Shown piece by piece: positions 12,801 through 24,100 of a stretch of 64,000 bases of DNA (its first letter is position 1; every line of letters begins with the position of its first letter). Location: positions 806,001-870,000 of the forward strand of contig OZ017762.1 in the NCBI GenBank assembly GCA_963969365.1, written 5' to 3'. A program made the position numbers and the translations under genes. The DNA comes from Asterochloris sp. CNOR1. Lineage: Eukaryota > Chlorophyta > Trebouxiophyceae > Trebouxiales > Trebouxiaceae. The notes beneath the pieces were generated by a model that had not been told where the DNA came from, did no database searches, and was given only the letters and a program-made list of their open reading frames with translations.

Positions 12801-15171
12801 TTGGATGCCAGCTCAAGTTCCCCGAGCACCTGCTCATGCAGCTCATTTCCTGGGGCCTCGTGCTGAGCAGCAACCCCGAGCTGTGAGTGCCAAAGTTGTG
12901 TTGTCATGACTCATTCCCTGTTCGCATCGTGCATTTTGCTGGGCATCTGCTGGCTGCTTGTACTCGGCCGCAAGCCCCAAGCCCTTAACTGTGTATTCCT
13001 GGGACTTGTTTTCGTTTCCTTTTCCTCCTCTCATGATGTGTGCAGGGCGGTTGCTGGCTGCACGTGCTAGGCAGCAACCTTTCTGTGCATGCTGACCTCG
13101 TGATCAGTCCTGCCTTGCATGGCTGTGCAAGCCATCAGAATGGGCTGCAGTGAGACATGTCAGTGCGCCACCCATCGTCCTGCTGTTGGCCACCAGCACG
13201 CCATGCCGGGAAGTGTGCTGCATGCAGGCGCCCCTTGGCCTGCCGCACAGCCTGTTGATGTGCTATAGGAAAGCAACAAGCTGCTGCTCAGCAGCTACCA
13301 GCATGGAGCCCTCTGACAATACAGCAAGCTTTGATAGCCGACCATGTTGCCACCTGCAGGTGCTGCCTGCCCTACGTCAGCTCCGTGGCGGGGCAGAAAT
13401 GGATGAACATGCTGTTCCACAGGCTGGTCATGAAAGCTCGCAACTGGAGCGGCATCAATCCTTTTGGGGACAGGTGGGTTCTGTTTCGTGCTTGATCTGT
13501 CAGGCTGGGGGAGGTGCTTGCCTCCTTCCGTGCGCAGCAGTTGCTCACGTCCTTCGTGGGTCCTGGGGGCTGCCTCCAATAAGGCTGCAGGGAGCAAACC
13601 GCCGCAGGGGCTTGGTCTCCCTCTGGGGACAACGGGGAGAGGTGGCGCTGCCTGCTTCTGGTGCATGCAATGTGCATCTGCATTTTGATCTGAGGGAGGC
13701 CAGCCTGTGCATGAGGCACCCAGGGGGGCTCAGGTGAACGCTATGATGCCTTGTTATGCTTGGTGAGATGTGACCTTTTGCTTCTCCAGATGGCCCGTTC
13801 TTGGGCAGGCTCTTCATTTGTCAGCAGTCCTGACCTGATGGCTTTGGCCATCAAGCAGCCGCATGCTGGGGAGACAGCTGGGAAGTCTCCTACTGACAAT
13901 ATGACATGCTTGAAGGGATGTTTTGCAAGGGCTGCCTGACTGCTGGCAAGGCCTGCCTTTTGACACATCTTGAAAACCTGCAGCTGCAGTGGCAATGACA
14001 TGCTGCCAGCACCTCGTCTCAGTTCTGCCCTCCTGACTTCAAGGATGTGGAGGCTGGCCAATGAAGCCCTGAAGGGGAGCAGCGCTCTTGGGCAAGCATT
14101 GCTTCTGACTTTGCATGTGCTGGCAGCGGCATAGCAATCTCCAATTTTGACTTAACCTTCATTGCTCAGCCTGCTTCAGCACTGCTGATGCCCCAGGACT
14201 GCCCCAGCCCACCATCAGCACTATCCAAAGCTTTCCTTGACCTCAGTGTGGCTCTGCATTGACAGTCTTGTGCTTGCCCCTGCAGTTTTCAGTTTACAGA
14301 TGGGAACGAGTGCATTCTGGTCCATGCCTTCCTTCAGACAGCCTTTGGTCTACTGATCCCCACCTGGGTCATCTACCTGGTGAGGCAGCCTGTGGCACCA
14401 GCTAGCTGAGCCTGCTTGTGGCAGTTGATGCTGTCGTGGGCCCTTGCACAGGTTTGCCTGCTGCATCGCGCAGCGCATTGGTGCCTGCAGTTCTATGCAC
14501 TCCTACAGCAGTCTGTTCTGCCAGTGGCCATCCAGCTTGTCTGTCTGCTGATTATGCTGCAGCAGGCAGTGCCGTATTCTGCAACCACTAGCACCCTGTA
14601 TTGTGCAGCCCAAGTGCCCATCAGTCGTGCTCCTTGAGTGCCTGCCTGAGTACCCACTGTTGACCTCAACAGCACTCTGTTGGTCGGCCAGTCCAGCTGT
14701 CTGTTGGCCTGCTTCATCAGGCAGGGCACTGGTGGATGCATACTCTACATACTGCACAGCCTGTGCATTCACATGCATTGCCTCTCTGTTCTGAAAGCTC
14801 CTGCTTGCGAACCTGGAGTTGAGTATGCAGATGCAAGTGCTGCATCCTGTTGCCTGGCACAGCCAAAACGAGTTGCCATCCACTTCAAGGTTCCTGTGCC
14901 GCCAACGCCGATGTCATTGCTGCACCTGCAGTCAGATGTGGTCACACGACGGTCCTATGCTGCTCAAGTACGGCAAGTCGCTGAAGACAGCAATGATGAG
15001 GACACATTTAGGATATGCAGCAGATTTTTAGCGCAGACCAGCACCCCTCGTCTTGTGTATGGCCTGATGCTCATGCCCATGACAGTCCTGTTGTGGCGCT
15101 TCCTTGAACTCCTTGACGTGTTGGCAGCAAAGGGCTACCTCAAGCCCACGCTGTCTCTGGTAGACCGTTAG
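9871..15171 (+). CDS. Unknown multi-pass integral membrane protein
   Basis: Exons that join in phase: 9871-9928, 10470-10641, 11665-11779, 12758-12882, 13360-13473 and 14286-14379. The N-terminal exon reads FHNKELERGYGRYHAKHYM, a soluble lead-in. Hydrophobic segments follow (FMWQYGLVCFFVLALIGLPV, LLMQLISWGLVLSS, LVHAFLQTAFGLLIPTWVIY). Between them lie basic loops including GQKWMNMLFHRLVMKARNW. The start codon is not identified and probably lies upstream. The C-terminus is unresolved: candidate last exons are around 14450-14600 and 14930-15171 (stop at 15169-15171). The introns hold several decayed copies of the exons. I do not recognise the family. Membrane location is inferred from hydrophobicity only. 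Confidence 0.6.
10355..10520 (+). repeat. Exon echo: acceptor plus exon start
   Basis: The acceptor and first bases of the exon beginning at 10470 (CCCTGCTGCAGGGGTGGACT from 10459) recur 104 bp upstream at 10355 as CCCTGTTGCAGGGGTGTACT. 28 of the first 33 bases match by eye, and similarity fades downstream. Confidence 0.8.
11193..11690 (+). repeat. Exon echoes: three copies upstream of one exon
   Basis: The start of the 11665 exon with its acceptor (CTGCAGGCGAACAGGCCTGC from 11659) is echoed at about 11557 (CTGCAGGCGCACAGGCATCC), 11271 (CTGCAGGCAACAGGCGTCCT) and more weakly at 11193. The 11557 copy matches about 24 of 30 bases. Confidence 0.65.
12575..12805 (+). repeat. Exon echo upstream of the 12758 exon
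   Basis: CTGCCTCCGTCTGCAGGTCT at about 12572 and GTGAATAATACCTTTCC at 12622 parallel the exon boundary CTGCCTCTGCCTGCAGGTCG and GTGAACAACACCTTTGG 166 bp further on. The copy has lost its reading frame. Confidence 0.65.
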
Positions 15172-15346
15172 TCTGCCCAACTGGGCAAGTCATCAACCGG
15201 CAGCCTGTGCAGCCCCAGACTCTGTATCTGCCCCGTAGTGCCCAATGCCTCAGCTCTGTGTACATGTCACTGTGTCTGGACTGCCTCGCATTGAAACCTT
15301 TACAAGGGAAACAAAGTTTTGAATTGCAAATGCGTTCATGTTCTTT

Positions 15347-18073
15347 TCAGCACATATCCATGCTGCTCAGCCAATTCATGATGCTGTCACAAGACAGAAG
15401 AGGGCAGACCACTGCAGCAGCACTGACAGCCTCGAAATCAGCAGAAGACAGGCCATGATAGTTGAGTAGACACTTAAGCTTCAGCTGAAGCTGCTTGGCT
15501 GCACCGTTCTGTGCTGGAAGTACAAACGCTCCCTGGGGGTTGCAAGCATTCATGCAAGATGTGCTGGTTCTCACTGCCCTCATAAGCAGGTTGGCTGAGA
15601 GGTCCATGACATTGTCCTTGTGACAAAGGGAGCAGGAGCTGAAAGCTGACGTGAAGGATCTCTGCCACTTGCTGTGAAGCAGATTCACCTGCTTGAGATA
15701 CACATGCATGCATCAAAGGTTCTCATATTTGGTATTGAAGCTCAAGAAAGACACTACAAATGGAATGCAGATGCAGGCAGAGTCAGCTCAGGGTAGTCAA
15801 GGCTTTACATCATGCTGTGCAGGCACTTGTGTGGCTTTTCTGCGGCTGCAGAGCAAACAGTGAGAGACTACCGTGCCCACCTGAGGAAGGTACATATGTG
15901 TCCAGGCAGGCAGTGAGCAGCCTGTGGGCCAGGCATTGCTGCCAGCCCTGTTTGCATTGCAGCCCCTTTGCTGCAATGCGAGCAATGCCCAGCGCAGCCA
16001 TCTGCTGCAGCCTGGGGCTCTTGGGCTCCTGCATGCGGCATGGCAGATCATCACATGTGGGCCTTGATGGCAGCAGCCCTCACTGGAGCCACGTGAAGCA
16101 CAGGAGATGGTTTTACTGCAATCATTTGGGTAGCCAATCCTGCAAGGTTGTCCTGTGCGCTGCTTGTGAGCTCGATGAAGAACAGCGCCCACCCGTCGAG
16201 GATGCCTGCAGCAGACGCAGCAGCTCAGAATGCTGCAGCTTTTCCAGACATGTGGAGCTGCTGTGAACTGCCAGCAGTAGTGCAGGTGCTGTGAGTTGCC
16301 AGTGAAGCTTGCACTGAGCTCACAGAGCGCCTGCTCAGCATAGTCAGTGAGCGTCAGCACTGGTGCCCGAAAGGCACAACAAGCTGCTTGGGAGGACTGC
16401 AAGCTGCAAACCTGCAAAGGCGGTCTCCCTGAGCTGAGCTGGGGCCTGTGTCTGGGCCACAACGCTTTCCAGCAGTGGCATCACAGCGCCCAAGTTGCTC
16501 TGGCTCATGAGACTGCAGCTGGCTGCCAGGCAAATGGCTGCTGCTGCTGAGGCTTCGGTGACACTGGTGGATGAGACACACACATTCCACAGCTGCACCA
16601 GCTTGCTGGAGGGGTGCAATCTGCTGCCCAGGGTTTGCTGGCATGCAAACGCTGGCTGCTCCCTGCAAGCACAGCCTGCCAGCTGCTAGTCGGACAGACT
16701 TCCACAGATGTCCGGCAGTCACATCAACATCTAGTCAGAAGCTATAATTTGGAAGTCCACATGCTGTCATGCTGCTGTGCAATGCAGTAGCCGCAAGGGC
16801 AGCGCGACCAGATCAGCTGCTGGGGTAACAGGGCAGGGGCAGCAGTGGTGTGCAGGAGGCTCACCAGGGCATGAGTCAGTGACCAGTGCTGCTGCCAGTG
16901 TCACAGCATGTGGCAGTCGCTCTGCCAGCAGGGCATTGAAGACCACAGCCTGGCGCTGCAGGTTGGCCTGCAGGTCACTGATGGCACAATCAATGTTGTT
17001 GGGAGCACTGAAGCTACATGCTGATGACAGACATCCCCACACGGCTGGTTGAGCTAGGTACATCAGGTGCAGTGTGCTGAGAGTTCTTTGCAGCTCTGGA
17101 GCAGGCAGAGGGCCAGCTGATAATGCTCGACCCACAGGTGACACATCACCAGCCCAGCTGAATCGTGTGGAGCTCTATTGCCTTCAGCAAGAGGTCATGC
17201 TGGCAATGCAGCACAGGACTGCGCGCTCACCAGCTGCGAATCACTGGAGGAGATGCCCGCTGTCGCTACTGCATCTGCTAGCTGCAACAGCACCGCTGCA
17301 CTTGGCAGCTGGGTGATCAGGGGTGGCTGCAGCAGGCAGTGCCTGAACAGCCTGGCTGCTTCGCTCTCCTTGAGAAAGCCTGATGTCAGACTGCAGTCAG
17401 AACACACAGGTAGGGTCTGCTCCACCTCAGCTGCAGGCATGTTACTGCCCTGCATCAAGTGTGCACCTCTTTGCCAACAGGGCACGTTTGCAGTGCTTGC
17501 CGATGTGCTGGGTTCTGCTGCAGCTGCCATCTTTCAGAGCTGCCACAAGCACAGCCTGAATGAGATCCGCGCTGCTGCAGCACTCAATGCATTTGGCGCT
17601 GTGCTCTCTGCATGCATGAAGGAACCTGGCATGGTCCTCATCACTGGTGCTGGCAAGGAGCCATAAGCAGAACCAAGTGTCAGATCGGTCAAGATCCATC
17701 AGATGGCGCCTAAACAATGCACAGAAAGGAAAAGGAGTAGACACAGCCTTGGACCCCAGATCAGTGTTCCTGTGACAGTCACTGTTGGTACCAGGCTGCA
17801 CTCGGGCTTGAGGAGTTCCACTTCGTTCTCACCTGCCCGAGGATGATGACCCCAGCACTGCAATGCTGTACTCCCTCCTCCCTGACATGGTGCCAACAGT
17901 GGGGCTCAGAGTCTGACAGCTGCCGGCAGGCACTACCTTTGGCCTTGCCACTCCAGTCCAGGCCTGGGCGTCCCACTTGCTGCTGAACTGATACTGTCCC
18001 CAGCGTCAGCCCCAACAGCTCTGGCTGCGGCTTCTGCAACTGCAACAGTTTGGTAACAGTCACCAGCCCTCAT
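15347..18073 (-). CDS. Unknown HEAT/ARM-like helical-repeat protein
   Basis: A minus-strand gene starting at ATG 18073. The first two exons (18073-17937 and 17919-17833) join in phase and give MRAGDCYQTVAVAEAAARAV... then TMSGRREYSIAVLGSSSSG. Further exons lie at about 17700-17440, 17397-17240 (GFLKESEAARLFRHCLLQ), 17110-16865 (LQRQAVVFNALLAERLPHAV), 16665-16410 (KLVQLWNVCVSSTSVTEASA, SNLGAVMPLLESVVAQ), 16205-16093 (GILDGWALFFIELTSSAQDN) and 16030-15900 (LQQMAALGIARIAAK). A long terminal frame ends at 15347 (SIMNWLSSMDMC stop). The Ala/Leu-rich amphipathic helices suggest HEAT or armadillo repeats, hence a scaffold. No specific orthologue is recognised. Only some junctions were checked for phase, so the product is probably longer than the parts listed. 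Confidence 0.5.
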
Positions 18074-18173
18074 GTATAGCGTCGTTTCATGCCCAAACGA
18101 ATTGTTGATTGGCCCAGACTCTGACTCCAGCAGTTCACTAACTCTTGGGCAACTTCATGTACAATCACAGGGA

Positions 18174-21100
18174 TCAAGCATGTTGCCGGGGTCCTCGCCC
18201 TCTGCGCCTCCTGTTCTTAGGCTCCTCAAAGGCGCCGTTGGCTGAGTTGCTGGCCTGAGCATTGCGGTTGGCCTGATCTGACTGGGCAGGAACATCCTCA
18301 GTGGGCGAGTCAGCCCGACTCTCCTGCAGGCGAGGCACGCCGTTCAGCATGATGCGTCTGTGTGCAACTTTTGCAAAGGCCAGTCAGTCAAGGCCACTAA
18401 CAGCTAGCTACCTAAGCTTCCCGGCGTAAGTTGACAAGCCATCTGGAAGAAAGAGAGCAACCTGGGATTCAGGGGTTAGGCTTAGGGGTTCACGTTCAAG
18501 CTTACCCCAGGAGCAATGTCATCGGCGCCAGTTGCTGTGCTGGCGGGCGTTTCCGGGCGATCCGCTGGGCGGCTGGACCCTGGGCCCCCCGACTGCCCCC
18601 TCAAAGCAGCAATCTCTGCGTCCTTGCGCTGGTTCTCCAGCTCCAGGGTGGCCAGCCTGGCTGCCAGGGCATCAGCACCTGTACCGCCTGTCAGGAGACC
18701 ACAGTTAGCTTCTTTGCGATCTAGCATCACTGAAACTTCACCCGGACACATTTGTTCGCTAGGGCATCTGCACCTGCACTTGCAGTCAGTGCCGCCGCCA
18801 GAGCTGTGCCCTGCAGCGCAACAGGCTCTCTGTCCTTGCGTTGCTTCTCCTGCTCCGGGGAGGTCAGCTTGGGCGACAGGGCACCCCACCACCTGCATCA
18901 GCTGGCTGCCTCAGATTGCAGGAGCCCTGGAATGACGGGGTTGCCAGGGCACCTGCATGAGCAACAACAACAGCAGCCCAGCACAGCCCCCTCAGCGCAG
19001 CAATTCCTGCTCAGCTCCAGAGACAGCCAACAAGGCTGCCATGACGCCAGCACCTGAACGACCTGGCAGCAGGAGACTGTCAGCTTGGGATGGCATCGAA
19101 GCCCACGGCACCTTCATATTGGCCAGCATGTGACGCAGCATTGCTGCTAGGGCACCAGTACCTGCACCACCTGAACTATGTGACAGACAGGATGTTCCCT
19201 TTGTTGCGTTGCAATGCGCTGGCAGTGAGCCAGATAGCTTGACTTTGGCCCATGTACATGTGGATAGCCACCAGCTGCAAACAGGCGACCGAGCACAGGG
19301 TGCCAAGTTCAACTGCACCGACTTGGGTAGAGCATCAGCGTGGGGCAGACTACCCTGCCTTCCCATAGGCCATCAGCAGCATGGTGTGGAATGCGCTGCT
19401 GATCCTCAAGACACAATCTGCACGCCTGGCGCTGCCTGTATGGTGGCACAGTAGCCCACCTTCAGACCCGGCAAGAGGCACCAGAGGTGGCTAAGCCTCC
19501 CCTGCCTTAGCAGGTTGATGCTCACTGTCAGGAGTGACCCTGGGTCCCACATGCTGTGCAACACCTCACCTGCAGAGGTCTGGGTGCCAATGGCTGCTGG
19601 CTGGCCGTTGAGCTTGGGCTGCACCACCGGGTCCGCGTGGGACAGCGCATTCTCCAGCGCCTGCTTCTGGGCCGGGGGCTGCAGGCAGGGTAGTGCAAGG
19701 CTGCCACACAGTGATTGCAGTGCTGGGCTCGCTTGCAGGACATTGCTGCCACCAGAGAACTATTTAGCTCAAGAAAAGCACTTCTCCTGTCTGCGGGCCA
19801 GCTCGCTAGGGCATACGCACCAGGCGGCCTTCAAGTTTCTCAAAAGTCACAGGCAGACAGCTGCTGTAACACAACACTGCCTTGAGGCGGGGCCGGCAGG
19901 TAAACAGGCCATGCAAAGACAAGCGAATCCTTGTCAAGCGCCCTGTGTTGCACACAACCAGTACCTTGCATTAACCACCCTCAGCACATGGACCTCACCA
20001 GCTAGTATACTGCCTCGCCCGTGCCCCGCGCCGAGACGCACAGCTCAGCGCCTGTACTCACCCGCTGCCCCTTGTAGATGACTTCGTCCACAATCAGCCC
20101 GTAGTCCTCCTTGATGCGGGCGAGGTCGGTGCGCATAGCCGTCAGGTCTCCCCGCGGGCACACCTTGTCAGCCCTCAGGGATGCCACCAGCGACTCCAGA
20201 GTGGTGATGCCGCTCTGGTACCCCTGACTGCGCAGGTACACGCTCTTTGCCGTTGCCTGCACCTCCTGCAGTGCACACAGGAGTACTGCAGTGAGCTTAT
20301 GCTTCAGAAGGCGCTTGATAAAGGACAAGCCTAGTAGACAATGTAGATGGATTTTTCAACACCACCTGTCAGAGTGTGCCTGCAGCATGTGAGTGCGTGA
20401 CAAGCTCTTCGACAGTGCTGCACCTCCTGCAGGTAGAGCCCAACCCAGCAATGTCAGAGTCAGTCTGCAGGGACACCATCAGGCATTCTGGAACACCAGA
20501 GTGCTGATGCCGCTCTGGTGACCATGGCAATGCAGGCAGTTACATGTCTTCTGCAGCTTCCTGCAGCTCATTGGCTCACATGCAGCTGTGCTGGAACACA
20601 GGTGCATGCCGGTGGCAGAGACCTGCGCCTCCTGCAAGGCACCTGGCACCTCTCAACAGTTAGCCACATGAGCGCAGGGTGAGATGCTATGCTGCCCTGC
20701 AAGCAACTGTTGATGCTTTCAGTAGCTGGATTTGATGTCTGTCAGCCTGCATCTCCTGTGACCGGTCTCCCTTGTAGGGCACAAACACGTCACCTGCGCC
20801 TGCTTCCCTATGTCCCTTCCCTCCGAAACAGACAGAAAACCATGACCAGCAACCAGGTAGTCCTGCCTGACCTGCAGCTGCTTCTCGTACTCCTTCTGGT
20901 GGCGCTTGTTGTTGGCGATGGCTTCCCCAGAGAGCTTGAGCAGCTCCAGCTCCTTCCCAGTCTTTATGGCTGCGGCCAACTTAGATGCGTACTTGGTTGC
21001 ACTGGCCTTGAGCTGCAGGGCAGACAAATACACAATCTCTTGAAAAGGCGGCATGAGAATCATTGAGTCTGTGGCCTGGGCCTCAGGGCAGCCGCAAGCT

Positions 21101-24100
21101 CCAAAGGTGCAGTTGGCAGCTTCTGCATGAGCTGCAGGGCACATGCACACATGCATTGGCATGGTCAAGGGACTGCTGTGGCTCCTTGCCAGCCTTGTAT
21201 GCACACTGGGTCACGCTGACCTTGAGCCACACAATAGATGAACAAACATGAGCAGCCCGTCGGGGATCATGCTGCAGGCAGCTCAGCGCCTTGAGACTCT
21301 GCCAGTCTGCATGGCACCCGCAAGCAGCACGCAAGCACCCAGACCAATATGCACACTGTCAATGAGTTGGGTTGCATATTTGACTGACCTCGCCCATGTA
21401 CTGGCTGCTGGACGTCAGCAGCTGCATCATTGACCGCGCCCACTGCCCAATGGCCACCTCCAGAGTCACAGGCAAGTCTGCGCCGTCCTCATTGCAGGCA
21501 CCAAAAGCCGACCCAAGCGTGTTGGCAGCTGACAGCTGCCTCTCAAAGGCGGCCACTTGCCCTGGCAGGGCATTTGCCTCTGCCTGCAGCACAGGAATCC
21601 GCATTACTTACGCCCAACAAGGCGCTGCAGACGCAACGCCCACTCCCCACTGAGTGAACCCCTGCCCTTGCACGGCATTGGCCTCTGCCTGGGCAAGGGT
21701 GATGTACAGGCTGTGCTGTGGCTTGGATGCGCAAACCTGTCCTGGCCTCACATGGCTCCTGCCAATACAGGTGCAGCAGGCAGCCACGTTGTGTGCGTGC
21801 TGTACTGCCAGCCAGCTGTTCTAGTGCCCTGGCTCCAGCACCTCTTGCACACAATCAACTGAGCAAAGGCTGCAGCACTGTGCAATGCTGCAGTAGATGC
21901 AATGGTGAAGCAGGCAGCGCCCACATGCAGGCAGGCGGCCCCTCACCCGGTCAGCTGTCGGGGAGTGCAGATTCTGCAGCGCAGCCTGGCACTTGATCTC
22001 CAGGTCCTTGGCCTGCTGCTTCCAGTAGGCCAGCTCCTTCTCCTTGTGCTGCAGGCAGGTTCATACAGAAGTCAGTGGCTGTCCTTTTGCAGTCATCCTG
22101 CACAATCACACTCCAGCTGGCATGACCCTGACGGGACCGCTCTCTTCAGAGAGGCCGTACGTCTAGGACTTGGAACGATCCGCAAAACACAGACATGGAC
22201 AACCTGCTCAGAGATCACTGAGCAACTGCAGCGGTTTCCTATGTTGAACTTCTTGTGCTGCAGCTCAGGGAGACAGGTGCCGCACAGGACGCAGGGTCTG
22301 CAGCAGCACATGGCGCAATGCACAGATACTGCTGCGTCCCAATCTTGCTTGCCCAGTGTGAGGTGCTGCTTGTACTGGGTCCTGCCAAGAATCAGGCACC
22401 TCACCATGATCTCTGCCTGCGCATGCGCCAGCTGCTGCCTGAGCACGTCCTCCTCGGTGTAGTACTTGGCACGCATTGTGGCAGGGTCGCGCTTGGTGGA
22501 GGGCTGCCGTCCCTTGCACCGCTGCAGGCATGCACACAGTATATTTCCAACTGCAGTATGCAGGGTGACTGCCATAGGAATGTAGGATCAAGTCTGAAGC
22601 ATCACACTTGAAAAATTCAAGCAGATAATTGCTTGGTGCAGATTGTCGCTAAGGGACGGAGACTGTCTCTGAGGAGGGGCATACACAGACTTGGCGGCCT
22701 GCAGATAATTTGCTACGGTCACGTCTCTTGTCAGAGGGGCTGGCGCTTCTTGCATTGCTGCACAGCAAACTTTTGCTTCAAGTCAGTCCTTCCAATGGGA
22801 GCCTCTTGCACCGCATCACAAATTGTGTGACTGTTACACAAATGGCGACTGTTTTACAAGCGAGAATGACGAGGCAGGCACAACCCAAATCTCACCAGAA
22901 TGTGCTGCTCCAGCAGGGGGCACAGGTGCAACAGGGCAGCCCCAGCAGGCTTCATCCAGGGTACCACTTTCACAGAGCTCTGTGCAGTCCTGTTGCACGC
23001 AGCCAGAAAGACAATTACTCCAAAGAGTACTTCCCCAGCTCACCACAATGTGCTGCTCCAGCAAGGCCTTCAGGTGCAGCAGGGCAGCCTGAGGGTTGCC
23101 AGCACCCCCCTGCCCGTCATGGGGCTCAGGCGCTTTCTCCACGCTGCTGCGACCCGTCAACAGGTCAACCTGCTCCTGTGCTAGGGCCACAGCCTCCTCG
23201 CTGGCCTGCACAGCGTCCCTGCAAGTGAAAAGCATGCTTGGCTCAGCCTGTGATCTGGAGCCACCGGCTTCAGCCACTCAGCATTCCCTTGTCCCCGTCT
23301 TGCACGTGCAGGAAGTTTTGGCAATCAGCATGGGCTCAAGCTGTGGGTTGGGGATCATTGCTGCGCTCCATCAGCAGCTTCATCTGCATGTATGGCATGG
23401 CCACCCACTTCTTGCAGCCTGCACAGCATCCTGCAGGCGCAAGATGCTCACTCAGCCCAGACTAAGCAGGTCCTCCGGCGCCACAACCTGGCCTGCGCAT
23501 GCACCCCTGCAGGCGCAGGGTGCTCACTCAACCGAGATGCAGCAGGTCCACCAGCTCCTGTGCCAAGGCCGCAGTGTCCCTGCTGGCCTGCATGGCATCT
23601 TTGCAAGACAGCGTCCCCTCTCACAGGCATGGGCCCAAACTCATGGTGTTAGAGCCTGGCTGGTCCACCCGCTCCAGCGACCCAGTGTTCCCTTATTTGT
23701 CGTGCAGGTGCAGCAACCTCAGTCAGCACGGCCTCAAGCTGCACCATGGATTGTTGCCATACAGCCTGCCTGATGTCTGACATGACGCGCCACCCATTTG
23801 TGTTGACGCCAGGCTTGCTGAACATACCGGAGGCCACAGCCGCTGTCTTGCTAACGAAACTCTGCTGCATGGTCTCGCCTCCCAGCAGCAGTGCTTCCCA
23901 ACCCAGCTTCAGACGCAATAGCTGACCTCACTTAGAGCCTGTGGCCACTGCCGTGCTGGCCAGCCTCTGCTGCGGCTGCATTGCCACCTCTCGCAGCGAA
24001 GCTCCCTTACCCAGCCCAATACTCGCGAACACCACTCACTTGGAGGCCATGGGAGCCGCCTTATTGGCCAGCCTCTGCTGCAGCTGCGTCGCCACTTCGC

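Noticed and set aside
15797-16462. Minus-strand open frame of 221 codons
   Set aside because: Cys/His-rich translation crosses splice sites; the neighbouring frame with GILDGWALFFIEL and LQQMAALGIARIAAK fits the HEAT-like gene better.
17464-17666. Plus-strand frame GTFAVLADVLGSAAAAIF..., which looks protein-like
   Set aside because: No splice-consistent partners on the plus strand, and it lies opposite the minus-strand HEAT-like gene. Some doubt remains.
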